Source: JACVRN01 sp036389255 (GTDB taxonomy: Bacteria > Acidobacteriota > Blastocatellia > Pyrinomonadales > Pyrinomonadaceae). From it: 64,000 bases of DNA. The stretch lies in the NCBI GenBank assembly GCA_036389255.1, contig DASVQI010000019.1, positions 182,317-246,316 of the forward strand, in the 5' to 3' direction. The position numbers and the translations under genes were made by a program. Under the pieces are notes generated by a model. That model saw only the letters and a list, made by a program, of their open reading frames with translations, had not been told where the DNA came from and ran no database searches. This document shows positions 32,539 to 41,834 of this stretch, in pieces (positions within the stretch are counted from its first letter, which is position 1; each line of letters starts with the position of its first letter).

Positions 32539-34505
32539 TGGCAAGCAATATCAAGATAGCGATTGTCGGCGGAGGGTTGGCGGGACTGGCGGCTGCCATG
32601 AAGATAGCCGAGTTGGGCCACGAGGTTGACCTGCTCTCTGTAGTGCCGGTCAAGCGCTCGCACTCGGTCTGCGCGCAGGGCGGCATCAACGGCGCTGTCA
32701 ATACCAAGGGCGAAGGCGATTCGCCGTTCAAGCACTTTGACGATACGGTCTACGGCGGAGACTTTCTGGCAAACCAGCCGCCAGTCAAAGCCATGTGCGA
32801 GATGGCCCCGTCCATCATTTATCTCTTCGACCGCATGGGCGTTCCCTTCTCGCGCACGACCGAAGGCTTGCTGGATTTCCGTCGCTTCGGCGGAACGCTT
32901 CATCACCGCACGGCCTTCGCGGGAGCTTCCACGGGCCAGCAGCTTCTCTACGCGCTAGACGAGCAGGTGCGGCGCTACGAGGTGGAAGGCCGGGTCAAAA
33001 AGTACGAAGGCTGGGAGATGATGTCTCTCATCATGGACGACCACGGGGTCTGTCGCGGCCTTGTGGCGATGGACTTGAAGACGCTTGAGCTTAAAGCCTT
33101 CAAGGCGGACGCGGTGATTATGGCCACGGGCGGCCCCGGCCTCATCTTCGGCAAGTCAACCAACTCGATGGTCTGCACTGGCTCGGCCGTCTCGGTCTGC
33201 TACCAGCAGGGCGCACGCTATGCCAACGGAGAGTTCATACAGGTTCACCCGACTTCGATTCCGGGCGAGGACAAGCTCAGGTTGATGTCTGAGTCTGCGC
33301 GCGGCGAAGGCGGCCGCGTCTGGGTTCCCCGCGCCAAGGGAGACGTGCGCTCGCCATCTTCGATACCGGAGAAGGAGCGCTGGTACTTTCTCGAAGAGAA
33401 GTATCCGGCCTACGGGAACCTTGTGCCGCGCGACATTGCGACTCGTGAAATCTTTCAGGTCTGTCTGGACGGCTTCGGGATAGGCGGGCAGAATCAGGTC
33501 TATCTTGACCTGACGCACATTCCGGCGGAGACGCTGGACAAGAAGCTCGGAGCGATTCTTGAAATCTATGAGATGTTTGTGGGCGACGACCCGCGACACG
33601 TCCCCATGAGAATCTTCCCCGGCGTCCATTATTCCATGGGCGGCCTCTGGGTAGACTTTGAGCAGCGCACGAATATCCCCGGCCTTCTGGCCGCAGGCGA
33701 ATGCGACTACTCCATTCACGGCGCGAATCGGCTGGGCGCGAACTCTCTGGTCAGTTGCGTCTACGGCGGATTCGTAGCCGCGCCCGCAGCCATTGAATAT
33801 GCCAAGAACATAGAGCGCAACGGTGCGGACGGCTCGCGCCTCTACGAGCAGGAGTTGCAGCTACAGCAGGAGATAAACGACAAGCTCATCAAGCAATCCG
33901 GCAATGAGAATCAGTATTTGATTCACGATGAGATGGGCAAGTGGATGACGGACAACGTGACGGTCGTGCGTTACAACGACCGCTTGCAGGCTACAGACCA
34001 GAAGCTGCTTGAGCTGATAGACCGCTACAGCCGCGTCTCCATCAACGACTCCAACCTGTGGGCGACGATGGCGCTGCCGCACGCACGACAGCTCTGGAAC
34101 ATGCTTCAGCTTGCGCGCGTCATAACACTGGGCGCGTTGAACCGCAACGAGTCGCGCGGCGCGCACTACAAGCCGGACTTCCCGAACCGCGACGACGAAA
34201 ATTTCATGAAGACGACCATTGCAGAGTATTCGGGCGAAGGCCCCGTCTTCTCTTACGAAGCTGTAGATGTCTCGCTCATCACGCCGCGCAAGCGCGACTA
34301 CAGCAAGGGCAAGGCTAAAGAGACGGCAGCCGGAGCGAAAGCCCCGACCGATGACTTGCAGACCAAGCCCAAGGACATAACCGGCGCGGCCGTCTGGGCT
34401 CAGAACAAAGAGGAAGTCAGGGACGTGAATCACGGCGAGGCGGAGACGCGCCGCGAGCAGGGAAAATCAATAGAGGACGCAGGGGGTAAATCCGACAAGC
34501 TATGA
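32538..34505 (+). CDS. sdhA: Succinate dehydrogenase flavoprotein subunit
   Basis: The 655-residue subunit has the FAD-binding start IAIVGGGLAGLAAAMKIAE. The FAD attachment histidine lies in the SVCAQGGINGAVN region, and the substrate site in HRTAFAGASTGQQLL and VHPTSIPG. GAARLGANSL-type (here HGANRLGANSLVSCVYGG) is also present. The start overlaps the sdhC stop (TGATG). About 65 residues at the C-terminus extend past the usual end as a polar, Lys/Glu/Ala-rich tail, discussed in the findings. Oxidises succinate to fumarate. Confidence 0.95.
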   Translation: MASNIKIAIVGGGLAGLAAAMKIAELGHEVDLLSVVPVKRSHSVCAQGGINGAVNTKGEGDSPFKHFDDTVYGGDFLANQPPVKAMCEMAPSIIYLFDRMGVPFSRTTEGLLDFRRFGGTLHHRTAFAGASTGQQLLYALDEQVRRYEVEGRVKKYEGWEMMSLIMDDHGVCRGLVAMDLKTLELKAFKADAVIMATGGPGLIFGKSTNSMVCTGSAVSVCYQQGARYANGEFIQVHPTSIPGEDKLRLMSESARGEGGRVWVPRAKGDVRSPSSIPEKERWYFLEEKYPAYGNLVPRDIATREIFQVCLDGFGIGGQNQVYLDLTHIPAETLDKKLGAILEIYEMFVGDDPRHVPMRIFPGVHYSMGGLWVDFEQRTNIPGLLAAGECDYSIHGANRLGANSLVSCVYGGFVAAPAAIEYAKNIERNGADGSRLYEQELQLQQEINDKLIKQSGNENQYLIHDEMGKWMTDNVTVVRYNDRLQATDQKLLELIDRYSRVSINDSNLWATMALPHARQLWNMLQLARVITLGALNRNESRGAHYKPDFPNRDDENFMKTTIAEYSGEGPVFSYEAVDVSLITPRKRDYSKGKAKETAAGAKAPTDDLQTKPKDITGAAVWAQNKEEVRDVNHGEAETRREQGKSIEDAGGKSDKL

Positions 34506-35290
34506 GCGCACAGGCTACACACACGGACGGAGCCGTGAGACGCACGCCGCCAAAATCGGTCGAGATAAGGATTCGCCGCCGCGAGAACCCGGACTCGCCC
34601 GACTACTGGGAGACTTTTGAGATTCCCTATCGTCCGAATCTCAACATCATCTCCTGCCTGATGGAGATTCAGAAGAATCCCGTCACGAAGGAGGGCAAGC
34701 GCACGACGCCGCCCACTTGGGACATGAACTGCCTTGAGCAGGTCTGCGGCATCTGCACTATGGTCATCAACGGGCGCGTGCGGCAAAGCTGCTCGGCGCT
34801 CGTAGACCAGCTTGAGCAGCCCATAACCTTAGAGCCCATGTCCAAGTTCCCGAACATACGCGACCTACGTGTTGACCGCTCGCGCATGTTCGAGTACCTC
34901 AAGCGCGTGCATGCATGGATAGAGATTGACGGCTCTTATGATTTGGGGCCGGGGCCGCGCATGAATCAGGAGGACGTGGCCGAGCGCTACGCTTACTCTC
35001 GCTGCATGACCTGCGGCTGCTGTCTGGAAGCCTGCCCGCAGTACGACGACGACCAGTACATAGGCCCGCAGGCAATCGCGCAGGTACGCTACCAGAACAT
35101 GCACCCGTCGGGTAAGATTACGCGCGACAAACGGCTCGAAGGCATCATGGGCGATGACGGCATCACCAACTGCGGCAACGCGCAGAACTGCGTTCAGGTC
35201 TGCCCCATGTCAATTCCACTGACCAAGGCCATCTACGAAGAGAACCGCGAGACAATCATCTACGGCCTCTTCGGCTGGCTCAAGCGATAA
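34502..35290 (+). CDS. sdhB: Succinate dehydrogenase iron-sulfur subunit
   Basis: The 262-residue subunit holds three clusters: [2Fe-2S] in NCLEQVCGICTMVINGRVRQSC, [4Fe-4S] in CMTCGCCLEACPQ, and [3Fe-4S] from the last Cys of that group with CVQVCPMSIPLTKAI. The start codon overlaps the sdhA stop by four bases (ATGA), so translation is coupled. It moves electrons from FAD to quinone. A long palindrome follows 2 bp after the stop. Confidence 0.95.
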   Translation: MSAQATHTDGAVRRTPPKSVEIRIRRRENPDSPDYWETFEIPYRPNLNIISCLMEIQKNPVTKEGKRTTPPTWDMNCLEQVCGICTMVINGRVRQSCSALVDQLEQPITLEPMSKFPNIRDLRVDRSRMFEYLKRVHAWIEIDGSYDLGPGPRMNQEDVAERYAYSRCMTCGCCLEACPQYDDDQYIGPQAIAQVRYQNMHPSGKITRDKRLEGIMGDDGITNCGNAQNCVQVCPMSIPLTKAIYEENRETIIYGLFGWLKR

Positions 35291-35291
35291 A

Positions 35292-35387
35292 GACGGGTGA
35301 CGGGTGTCAGGTGCCGGGGTTTGGGTAAAAGAAAGACAAATGATTTCTTTTCCCGTCACCCGTCACCTGACACCCGTCACCCGTTTC
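35292..35387. repeat. Long palindrome of GGGTGAC/GGTGTCAGG words, sdhB/mdh border
   Basis: The left arm GACGGGTGACGGGTGTCAGG... and right arm ...CACCTGACACCCGTCACCCG pair closely. The apex AAAAGAAAGACAAATGATTTCTTTT adds a further AT-rich stem. It lies between convergent sdhB and mdh, so it could also stop both transcripts. Confidence 0.92.
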
Positions 35388-35399
35388 TTCTACCCGCTT

Positions 35400-36335
35400 T
35401 TAGATTCCCAGCACGTTGACGAGCTCCTGCACGGAGGCCGCGCTCTTCTGTAGCGCTATGCGCTCTTCGGTCGTGAGGTTGATTACGATAATCTGCTCAA
35501 GACCGCGCGCGCCCAGCTTGCAGGGCACGCCCACGTACAGGCCGTTGATGCCGTACTCGCCTTCCAGATAAGCCGCGCAGGGCAGGATTTTCTTCTTGTC
35601 CTTGAGAATGCTTTCGGTCATCTCTACCGCAGCAGCCGACGGGGCGTAGTAGGCCGAGCCGGTTTTCAGAAGCCCAACTATCTCTGCGCCGCCGTTGGCG
35701 GTGCGCTTCACAATCGCGTCCAGTTGGTCTGCCGGTAGAAGCTCCGTCACGGGGATTCCAGCGCAGGTGGAGTAGCGCGGCAGAGGAACCATCGTATCAC
35801 CGTGCCCGCCAAGCACGAATGCCGTCACGTTCTCCACGGAAACATCAAGGGCTTCCGCTAGGAAGCAGCGCATGCGCGCCGAATCGAGCACGCCCGCCAT
35901 TCCTATCACACGATGCTTGGGAAAGCCCGAGCGACGCAGCGCCACCTGACACATGGCGTCGAGCGGGTTCGAGACGATAATCAGAATCGAATCCGGCGAG
36001 TATTTGACGACCTCGTCTACCACTTCCGAAACAATGTTAGCATTCGTCTTCAGCAGGTCGTCGCGGCTCATGCCGGGTTTGCGCGGCAGCCCCGAAGTGA
36101 TTATCACCACGTCCGAATTAGCCGTCAGTGAATAGTCCTTCGTTGAGCCAATCATGCGCGCGTCGAAGCCCTCAATCGGCGCGGCCTGAGCCAAATCCAG
36201 TGACTTGCCCTGCGGCATTCCCTCGACTATGTCCACCAGCACCACGTCACCCAGCTCCTTGCTGGCCAGCCAGTGCGCGGCGGTCGCGCCTACGTTCCCT
36301 GCGCCCACTACGGTTATCTTGTTTCGCTTACCCAT
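35400..36335 (-). CDS. mdh: Malate dehydrogenase
   Basis: The protein is 311 residues from the ATG at 36335, supported by an AAAGGA site nine bases upstream; a TTG at 36353 would add six residues. It has the NAD motif VVGAGNVGATAAHWLA, SGLPRKPGMSRDDLL for substrate binding, IVSNPLDAMCQVALRRSGFP, and the catalytic histidine in VLGGHGDTMVPL. It belongs to the lactate-dehydrogenase-like malate dehydrogenase type. It faces sdhCAB and follows icd on the same strand, forming a TCA-cycle block. Confidence 0.94.
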   Translation of the reverse strand: MGKRNKITVVGAGNVGATAAHWLASKELGDVVLVDIVEGMPQGKSLDLAQAAPIEGFDARMIGSTKDYSLTANSDVVIITSGLPRKPGMSRDDLLKTNANIVSEVVDEVVKYSPDSILIIVSNPLDAMCQVALRRSGFPKHRVIGMAGVLDSARMRCFLAEALDVSVENVTAFVLGGHGDTMVPLPRYSTCAGIPVTELLPADQLDAIVKRTANGGAEIVGLLKTGSAYYAPSAAAVEMTESILKDKKKILPCAAYLEGEYGINGLYVGVPCKLGARGLEQIIVINLTTEERIALQKSAASVQELVNVLGI

Positions 36336-36406
36336 CGCTTTGATTCCTTTCAAAGAAGCTATCGGTATTCAGCATTCGGCTAAAGATAGAAGCTGACGGC
36401 TGACAG

Positions 36407-37657
36407 CTATTTCATATTTTCAATAATTGCGTCTGCGAACTCGCTCGTCTTGACTTTGGTTGCGCCCTCCATCTGGCGGTGCAGGTCGTAGGTGACGCGC
36501 TTCTGGCTTATAGTTTCCGTCAGACCCTTTACGATTAGCTGTCCGGCCTCGCTCCAGCCCATGAAGTCGAACATCATCACGCCCGACAGTATGACCGAGC
36601 CGGGATTGATTACGTCCTGTCCGGCGTACTTGGGCGCGGTGCCGTGCGTGGCCTCGAAGATGGCGGCGTTGTCGCCTATGTTCGCGCCGGGAGCCATCCC
36701 TAAGCCCCCGACCTGCGCGGCGGCTGCATCCGAAAGATAGTCGCCGTTCAAGTTCGGCGTGGCCAGCACCTCGTACTCCTGCGGCCTCAAGAGTAGCTGC
36801 TGGAACATGGAGTCGGCTATGCGGTCGTTAATCAGGATTTTCCCCTCGGGAAGCTTGCCATCCAGCTTGTCCCACAAATCCTTTTCGCTTATTACCACGT
36901 CCCTGAACTCTTCGGCCGCCAGCTCGTATCCCCACTCGCGGAAGGCTCCTTCCGTGTACTTCATAATGTTGCCCTTGTGTACGAGCGTCACGGTGCGGCG
37001 GTTGTTCAGTATCGCGTAGTTGATGGCGCGGCGGACAAGATTCTTCGTGCCTGTAATCGAGATGGGCTTGACGCCGAAACCGCTATCTTCGCGCACGTCG
37101 TAGCCGAAGTCCCGCAGGAAGGCGAGCATCTTGCGCGCCTTGTCCGAGCCTTCCTGAAACTCTATCCCGGCGTAAACGTCTTCCGTGTTTTCGCGGAAGA
37201 TGACCAGATTAACTTTCGACGGCTCGCGCACGGGAGAAGGCACGCCCTCGAAGTAGCGCACGGGACGGACGCAGGCGTACAGGTCAAGCTCCTGACGCAG
37301 CGTGACGTTCAGTGAGCGTATGCCGCCGCCCACGGGAGTCGTCAGGGGGCCTTTGATGGCCACGACGAACTCGCGTATGGCGTCCAGCGTGTCCTTCGGC
37401 AGCCACTCGCTGAAGCGGTCGTGAGCCTTTTCCCCGGCGAAGATTTCGTACCAGACTATGCGGCGCTTTCCCCCGTAAGCCTTCTCCACGGCGGCATCGA
37501 AAACGCGCTGGCTTGCGCGCCAGATGTCCGGCCCTGTTCCGTCGCCCTCTATAAATGGGATAATCGGATTATCCGGGACTTGTATCTGGCCGTCCATGAT
37601 GCGTATGCGCGAGCCGTCCGTCGGCACAGGCTGTTCGTTGTAAGATTGCGTGGGCAT
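36407..37657 (-). CDS. icd: Isocitrate dehydrogenase (NADP-type)
   Basis: The 416-residue enzyme has IPFIEGDGTGPDIWRASQRVFDAAV at the start, the substrate serine region (GGIRSLNVTLRQELDLYACVRPVRYF), VTLVHKGNIMKYTEGAFREWGYELA, and ATPNLNGDYLSDAAAAQVGGLG. It ends with EATHGTAPKYAGQDVINPGS. The start ATG has a clear GGAGGA site five bases upstream. Members are NADP-linked homodimers regulated by phosphorylation in enterics; no AceK is seen here. mdh follows 71 bp later. Confidence 0.95.
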   Translation of the reverse strand: MPTQSYNEQPVPTDGSRIRIMDGQIQVPDNPIIPFIEGDGTGPDIWRASQRVFDAAVEKAYGGKRRIVWYEIFAGEKAHDRFSEWLPKDTLDAIREFVVAIKGPLTTPVGGGIRSLNVTLRQELDLYACVRPVRYFEGVPSPVREPSKVNLVIFRENTEDVYAGIEFQEGSDKARKMLAFLRDFGYDVREDSGFGVKPISITGTKNLVRRAINYAILNNRRTVTLVHKGNIMKYTEGAFREWGYELAAEEFRDVVISEKDLWDKLDGKLPEGKILINDRIADSMFQQLLLRPQEYEVLATPNLNGDYLSDAAAAQVGGLGMAPGANIGDNAAIFEATHGTAPKYAGQDVINPGSVILSGVMMFDFMGWSEAGQLIVKGLTETISQKRVTYDLHRQMEGATKVKTSEFADAIIENMK

Positions 37658-37806
37658 GGTTCCTCCATGAATCTAAGGGCGCTCAAACATTTAAGTGATG
37701 AAAGAGCGCGAGTGTACAAGCGCGCACGAGCGAGTGTCAAGATAAGCCGCCAGCCGCGAGCCGAAGAAAAAGCTGGCGGCTGATAGACGGTTACTCCTTC
37801 AACTTT

Positions 37807-38196
37807 ATGACTCTGCTGGAATGGCTGAAAAGATGGCGGGCGAGCAATGCTGCGGCCCCGGACGGGGAAGCGCTCGCCGCAGGCGAGGATGAAGGGGAAG
37901 TAGACCCGTTTAATCCCTTTCCCGACGGCGTGCGTCTGGAGATTACGGACATCATAGACCTTCACACAATCAACCCGCGAGAGGTGCGCAAGGTGGTGGA
38001 AGAGTACCTGTCGGAGGCGCGTGCGCGAGGCTTTCGCTCGGTTCGCATCATTCACGGCAAGGGTCTGGGCGTGCAGCGCGAGATTGTGCGCACCGTACTT
38101 GAGCGCACGCCTTTTGTTAGAGACTGGACGGACGCGCCGCCGCAGGCCGGAGGCTGGGGAGCGACCATCGCGCATCTTTCACTCGATGACGATTAG
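37807..38196 (+). CDS. Smr/MutS2-domain protein
   Basis: The 129-residue protein has an acidic N-terminal third and then a Smr domain: DIIDLHTINPREVRKVVEEYLSEARARGFRSVRIIHGKGLGVQREIVRTVL, with the DLH and HGKG motifs of the fold. Smr domains bind and nick branched DNA or cut RNA. Stand-alone short Smr proteins are common and their role is poorly defined. It is 49 bp before the ABC permease on the same strand. Confidence 0.88.
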   Translation: MTLLEWLKRWRASNAAAPDGEALAAGEDEGEVDPFNPFPDGVRLEITDIIDLHTINPREVRKVVEEYLSEARARGFRSVRIIHGKGLGVQREIVRTVLERTPFVRDWTDAPPQAGGWGATIAHLSLDDD

Positions 38197-38245
38197 ACGG
38201 CTTCAGACTTGGCAACCCGCTCGCTTTCGTGTTTGAATCGCCGGA

Positions 38246-39019
38246 GTGAAAGACCAATCGTCGCTCGTCAGAACATACATCTTACCGCTCGGCGTCGCTC
38301 TAATCTTTATAGCTTTGTGGGGCACGCTCTCAGCCCTTCAACTCTTTCCCAAGTCGGCCTTCCCTTCTCCGCTAGACGTGGTCTATGGCTTTAGAGAAGA
38401 GATTAGTTCGGGAAGGCTCTGGGACGACCTCATCGCGTCGCTCTTTCGCGTGAGCATGGGATTTGTGCTGGCCGTGGTGCTGAGCGTTCCGCTAGGGCTC
38501 CTGCTGGGCCACGCGGCTGCGGCTCGCGCGGCGCTTTTGCCTGCGGTCAACTTCTTTCGCAGCCTCTCGCCATTGGCGTGGATTCCGTTTGCCATTCTAT
38601 GGTTCGGTGTGGGCGACCTGCCCGTAGTCTTTCTAATCTTCATGGCTACCTTCTTTTCGCTGGTGCTGGCCGTGATAGCTGCTGTGGCCAACATCCCATC
38701 CGTCTTTTTTCGGGTCGCGGCGGATTACGGCTTTCGCGGCTGGTCATTGCTGTGGAACGTGACGCTTCCGGCCATCATGCCGCAAATCATCACGGCCTTG
38801 CGCGTCACTGCGGGCGTGGCGTGGCTGGTAGTCGTCGCGGCGGAGATGATAGCGGGCCGCGACGGTCTGGGCTTCGCCATCTGGGACGCGCGCAACGGCT
38901 TGAGGACAGACCTGCTGGTCTGCGGCATGATTGTCATTGGCATCATAGGAGTGCTGCTAGACCGCTTGCTGGTGCGCCTGACTCGCCTGCCTAGCGTTCG
39001 TTGGGGATATGAGCGATAA
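38246..39019 (+). CDS. ABC transporter permease, NitT/TauT type
   Basis: The 257-residue permease has six hydrophobic spans and the coupling segment with the EAA-type loop (VAADYGFRGWSLLWNVTLPAIMPQIITALRVTAGVAW). It resembles SsuC/TauC, which import sulfonates, nitrate or thiamine precursors. The GTG start has only a weak ribosome site. The ATPase gene overlaps its 3' end by 11 bp. No substrate-binding protein lies nearby, so the substrate cannot be assigned. Confidence 0.9.
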   Translation: MKDQSSLVRTYILPLGVALIFIALWGTLSALQLFPKSAFPSPLDVVYGFREEISSGRLWDDLIASLFRVSMGFVLAVVLSVPLGLLLGHAAAARAALLPAVNFFRSLSPLAWIPFAILWFGVGDLPVVFLIFMATFFSLVLAVIAAVANIPSVFFRVAADYGFRGWSLLWNVTLPAIMPQIITALRVTAGVAWLVVVAAEMIAGRDGLGFAIWDARNGLRTDLLVCGMIVIGIIGVLLDRLLVRLTRLPSVRWGYER

Positions 39020-39755
39020 ACCACTGAGCCTGATAAACGTCTCGCACACCTTCGGCGCGAGCGCTGTCTTCGAAGACCTCTCGGTCGAGATTGAGCGGGG
39101 CGAGTTCGTCGCCGTGGTGGGCCCGTCCGGCTGCGGCAAGACCACTCTCCTTAATCTGCTGTCGGGATACCTACGCCCCACTTCCGGCGTCATCAAGCGA
39201 GAGGGAACGACCCGCATGGTATACCAGAGCGACGGGCTCTTTCCTTGGCTCACCGTCAGAGAGAACATAGCGCTCGGGCTGCGCCACCTCGAAGACGGAA
39301 AGCAGCGCGAGGCTCAGTTGAAAGACCTGCTGAGCCTGATTCGTCTGGACGGATTCGCGGCACACTACCCGCATCAACTCTCGGGCGGAATGCGCCAGCG
39401 CGTAGAGCTTGCGCGAGCGCTCGCCGGAGAGGCCGACGTGCTTCTGATGGACGAGCCCTTTTCGTCTCTGGACTATCAAACGCGGCTGCGAATGCGTCGC
39501 ATGCTGGTTCGCATTCTGACAGAGCGCCCGCGCACGGTCGTCTTCGTCACGCACGACATAGAAGAGGCAGCGCAACTGGCAGACCGCATACTCGTTCTCT
39601 CCGAAAGGCCCGCGCATCTCATAAACGAGCTGCGCGTAGAGGTCGAGCGCCCGCGCGACCCCACGCATCCCGATGTGGTCAGCACCGTCAAGACTATCCT
39701 TGACGAGCTGGGCCTGCGCGAGAACTCTTCGGAGCTGGCCGCAGTGAAATCGTGA
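39009..39755 (+). CDS. ABC transporter ATP-binding protein, NitT/TauT type
   Basis: The 248-residue ATPase has Walker A (GPSGCGKTTLL), a Q-loop (MVYQSDGLFPWLTVRENIALGL), the signature LSGGMRQRVELARAL, Walker B (VLLMDEPFSSLD) and the H-loop (FVTHDIEEAAQLADRI). It is the SsuB/TauB type and overlaps the permease gene, so the two are co-translated. The pair lacks a periplasmic binding protein within 20 kb on either side. Confidence 0.93.
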   Translation: MSDKPLSLINVSHTFGASAVFEDLSVEIERGEFVAVVGPSGCGKTTLLNLLSGYLRPTSGVIKREGTTRMVYQSDGLFPWLTVRENIALGLRHLEDGKQREAQLKDLLSLIRLDGFAAHYPHQLSGGMRQRVELARALAGEADVLLMDEPFSSLDYQTRLRMRRMLVRILTERPRTVVFVTHDIEEAAQLADRILVLSERPAHLINELRVEVERPRDPTHPDVVSTVKTILDELGLRENSSELAAVKS

Positions 39756-39837
39756 TTATCTGTAATCCGTGTTAAATAGAAGATATGCTTTTAAGCTCCC
39801 CGGCGTAGTCTTCAGTTTCCATAGAGGTGAAGAAGTT

Positions 39838-41736
39838 ATGCGCTCGTCCCAATTTTTACGCGCGACGGCAATCGTGCTTGCTCTGGCTCTGAACTGCGGT
39901 AGCTGGCCCATGCTCGCACAGCAGGACATCTCGGGCGGCGCGAGCGACGACGAACTATCGGGCGGCGCGGGCGTGGTCAGCGAGACGGTCGCCAAACGCC
40001 GCCAGCCTACCAAGCGCGAGCGCGCAGCCCGCAGCGACGAGCAGGCGTCTTCTTCGGCCTCTAGAGTGGCTGCGGCGCGCGCCGCGCGTGAGGCCGAGCA
40101 GCGCGCACAGGCCGCCAGCCAGCGTGCCGCGCTCAAGAAGAAGCGTGATGCGGAGCGGGCCGCAAGAGAGACGGCGCAGGCACGCGAAGCCAGACGCCAG
40201 CGCAGAGAGGCCGCCGCCCGCGCGGCCAGAACGGCAGAGCCTCGCCTCTCGGCGGAGGACTACAACGACCAGGGCGACGACTATCTTGAAGCCGGTCAGG
40301 ACGAGAAGGCGCTGGCGGCCTACCGCGAGGCCGTCCGCCTCAAGCCCAATTATGCGGAGGCGCACAACAGCATGGGCGACGCCCTCTTCAACATGGGTCG
40401 TTATGAAGAGGCGCTCGGCTCATACAAGGCTGCGGCGCGTCTGAAGCCTTCGTGGGCCGAAGCCTTCAACGGTCAGGGAGACGCTAACGTCTCTCTCAAC
40501 AGGGACGCGGACGCCGTCGCCGCGTACCGCGTGGCGGTTCGTCTTAATCCTTCGCTCTCTTCCGCGCATCACAATCTGGGAATGACGCTCTACAGGCTGG
40601 GGCGTTACGAAGAGGCGCTTGAGCCGCTCAGGCAAGCCGCGCGCACGGACGCTTCGGACGCCGACGCGCTTAACTATCTGGGGCTGGCCTACGATAATCT
40701 GAATCGCTACAACGAGGCGGTTGAAGCCTACAGGCAGGCCGTGCGCGCGAAGGCGAATTTCCCCGAAGCCTACTTCAACATGGGGAACGCTTATGACGCT
40801 ATGAGCCGTTACACGGAGGCCATGGCCGCTTACGAAGAGGCCGTGCGTCTCAAGCCGGATTACGTGGAAGCCTATTTCGATTTGGGCGTGGCGCACTACA
40901 ACGCCAACCATTACGACAAGGCGGTCAACGCTTACCGCGAAGTGATTCGGCTGAAGGCCAACTACGCCGAAGCCTACGATAACCTTGGCGACGCTTACAT
41001 GAAGATGGAGCGTTACAAGGAGAGCGCAGAGGCTTATCGGCAGGCCGTGAGCTTTGAGCCGGATAACACGGAGGCTCAAAGGAATCTGGGGCTGGCGCTG
41101 ACCCGGCAGGCCCGCTACGCGGAGGCCGTGGAAGCTTATCGGCAAGCAACCAGAGTGAGCCAGACGGACGCCGAAAGCTATAACAATCTGGCTTACTCGC
41201 TGGGCAAGCTGCGCCGGTGGCAGGAGGCCGTGGAGGCAGCGCGAAAGGCCATCAGCCTCAAGCCGGATTACGCTGACGCCTACAGCAATCTGGGCTGGGC
41301 GTATAACAACCTGAACAAGTACAGCGAAGCCATAGAGCCTTTGCAGCAGGCCATAAGACTCAAGCCGGACTTCCTCATCGCGCGCTTCAACATAGGCATC
41401 GCCTACGGCAGGATAGGACGCTTTCAGGAGGCGCTCACGGCATTTCAAGAGGCCGTGCGGCTAAAGCCGGACTGGCCCGAAGCTCATAACAATCTGGGTT
41501 TCGCGCTGGGCGGCCTGCGTCGCTGGCAGGAAGCGGTGGAAGCGCATAAGCAGGCCATACGACTCAAGCCCGATTACGCGGGAGCCCATTTCAATCTTGG
41601 CTACGCCTACATACAGATGAAGAACAAGAAGGGGGCCACGGAAGAGTATCAAATTCTACAGACGCTCAACCCGAGGCTGGCGCAGCAGCTCTACATACTG
41701 ATTAACCAGAAAGCCCCGCCGCAGAGAATCACCTAA
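39838..41736 (+). CDS. Secreted large tetratricopeptide-repeat protein
   Basis: The 632-residue protein has a signal peptide (about residues 1-31, ending LAQQ). A low-complexity Ala/Arg/Glu coiled-coil-like stretch at about 55-135 follows. Then come about fourteen consecutive 34-residue TPR units with the NxxYxxLGxAYxxLxRYxEAVEAYRQAVRLKPD pattern. The ATG at 39838 has a GAGGTGAAG site nearby and is preferred over the longer frame. TPR arrays mediate protein-protein contacts; the partner is unknown. The regularity of the units suggests recent internal duplication. The stop abuts a palindrome. Confidence 0.9.
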   Translation: MRSSQFLRATAIVLALALNCGSWPMLAQQDISGGASDDELSGGAGVVSETVAKRRQPTKRERAARSDEQASSSASRVAAARAAREAEQRAQAASQRAALKKKRDAERAARETAQAREARRQRREAAARAARTAEPRLSAEDYNDQGDDYLEAGQDEKALAAYREAVRLKPNYAEAHNSMGDALFNMGRYEEALGSYKAAARLKPSWAEAFNGQGDANVSLNRDADAVAAYRVAVRLNPSLSSAHHNLGMTLYRLGRYEEALEPLRQAARTDASDADALNYLGLAYDNLNRYNEAVEAYRQAVRAKANFPEAYFNMGNAYDAMSRYTEAMAAYEEAVRLKPDYVEAYFDLGVAHYNANHYDKAVNAYREVIRLKANYAEAYDNLGDAYMKMERYKESAEAYRQAVSFEPDNTEAQRNLGLALTRQARYAEAVEAYRQATRVSQTDAESYNNLAYSLGKLRRWQEAVEAARKAISLKPDYADAYSNLGWAYNNLNKYSEAIEPLQQAIRLKPDFLIARFNIGIAYGRIGRFQEALTAFQEAVRLKPDWPEAHNNLGFALGGLRRWQEAVEAHKQAIRLKPDYAGAHFNLGYAYIQMKNKKGATEEYQILQTLNPRLAQQLYILINQKAPPQRIT

Positions 41737-41829
41737 ATGGGAGACAGGGGATAGGGGTCGGGGGTTAGTAAAGAAAGACTGATGGATTTTCTTTTCTCCA
41801 TCCCCTAACCCCTGTCCCCTATCCCCCAT
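41737..41829. repeat. Palindrome of GGGGATAGGGG/GGGAGACAGG words
   Basis: The left arm is ATGGGAGACAGGGGATAGGGG... and the right arm is ...CCCCTGTCCCCTATCCCCCAT. The apex GTAAAGAAAGACTGATGGATTTTCTTTT shares the AAAGAC core with the 9.3 and 35.3 kb elements. It starts directly after the TPR stop and ends six bases before the YhhN ATG. Confidence 0.92.
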
Positions 41830-41834
41830 TCTTG

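Noticed and set aside
35292..35387. Plain intrinsic terminator for sdhB and mdh
   Set aside because: It may serve as one, but it lacks T-runs after the stems and matches the palindrome family found also at gene starts, so it was listed as a repeat.
39769..39837. Upstream start of the TPR gene
   Set aside because: Adds 23 residues before a good signal peptide, and the ribosome site matches the ATG at 39838.
40420..41448. 342-codon open frame on - opposite the TPR gene
   Set aside because: Its repetitive look is the reverse reading of the TPR repeats; no start context and no family.
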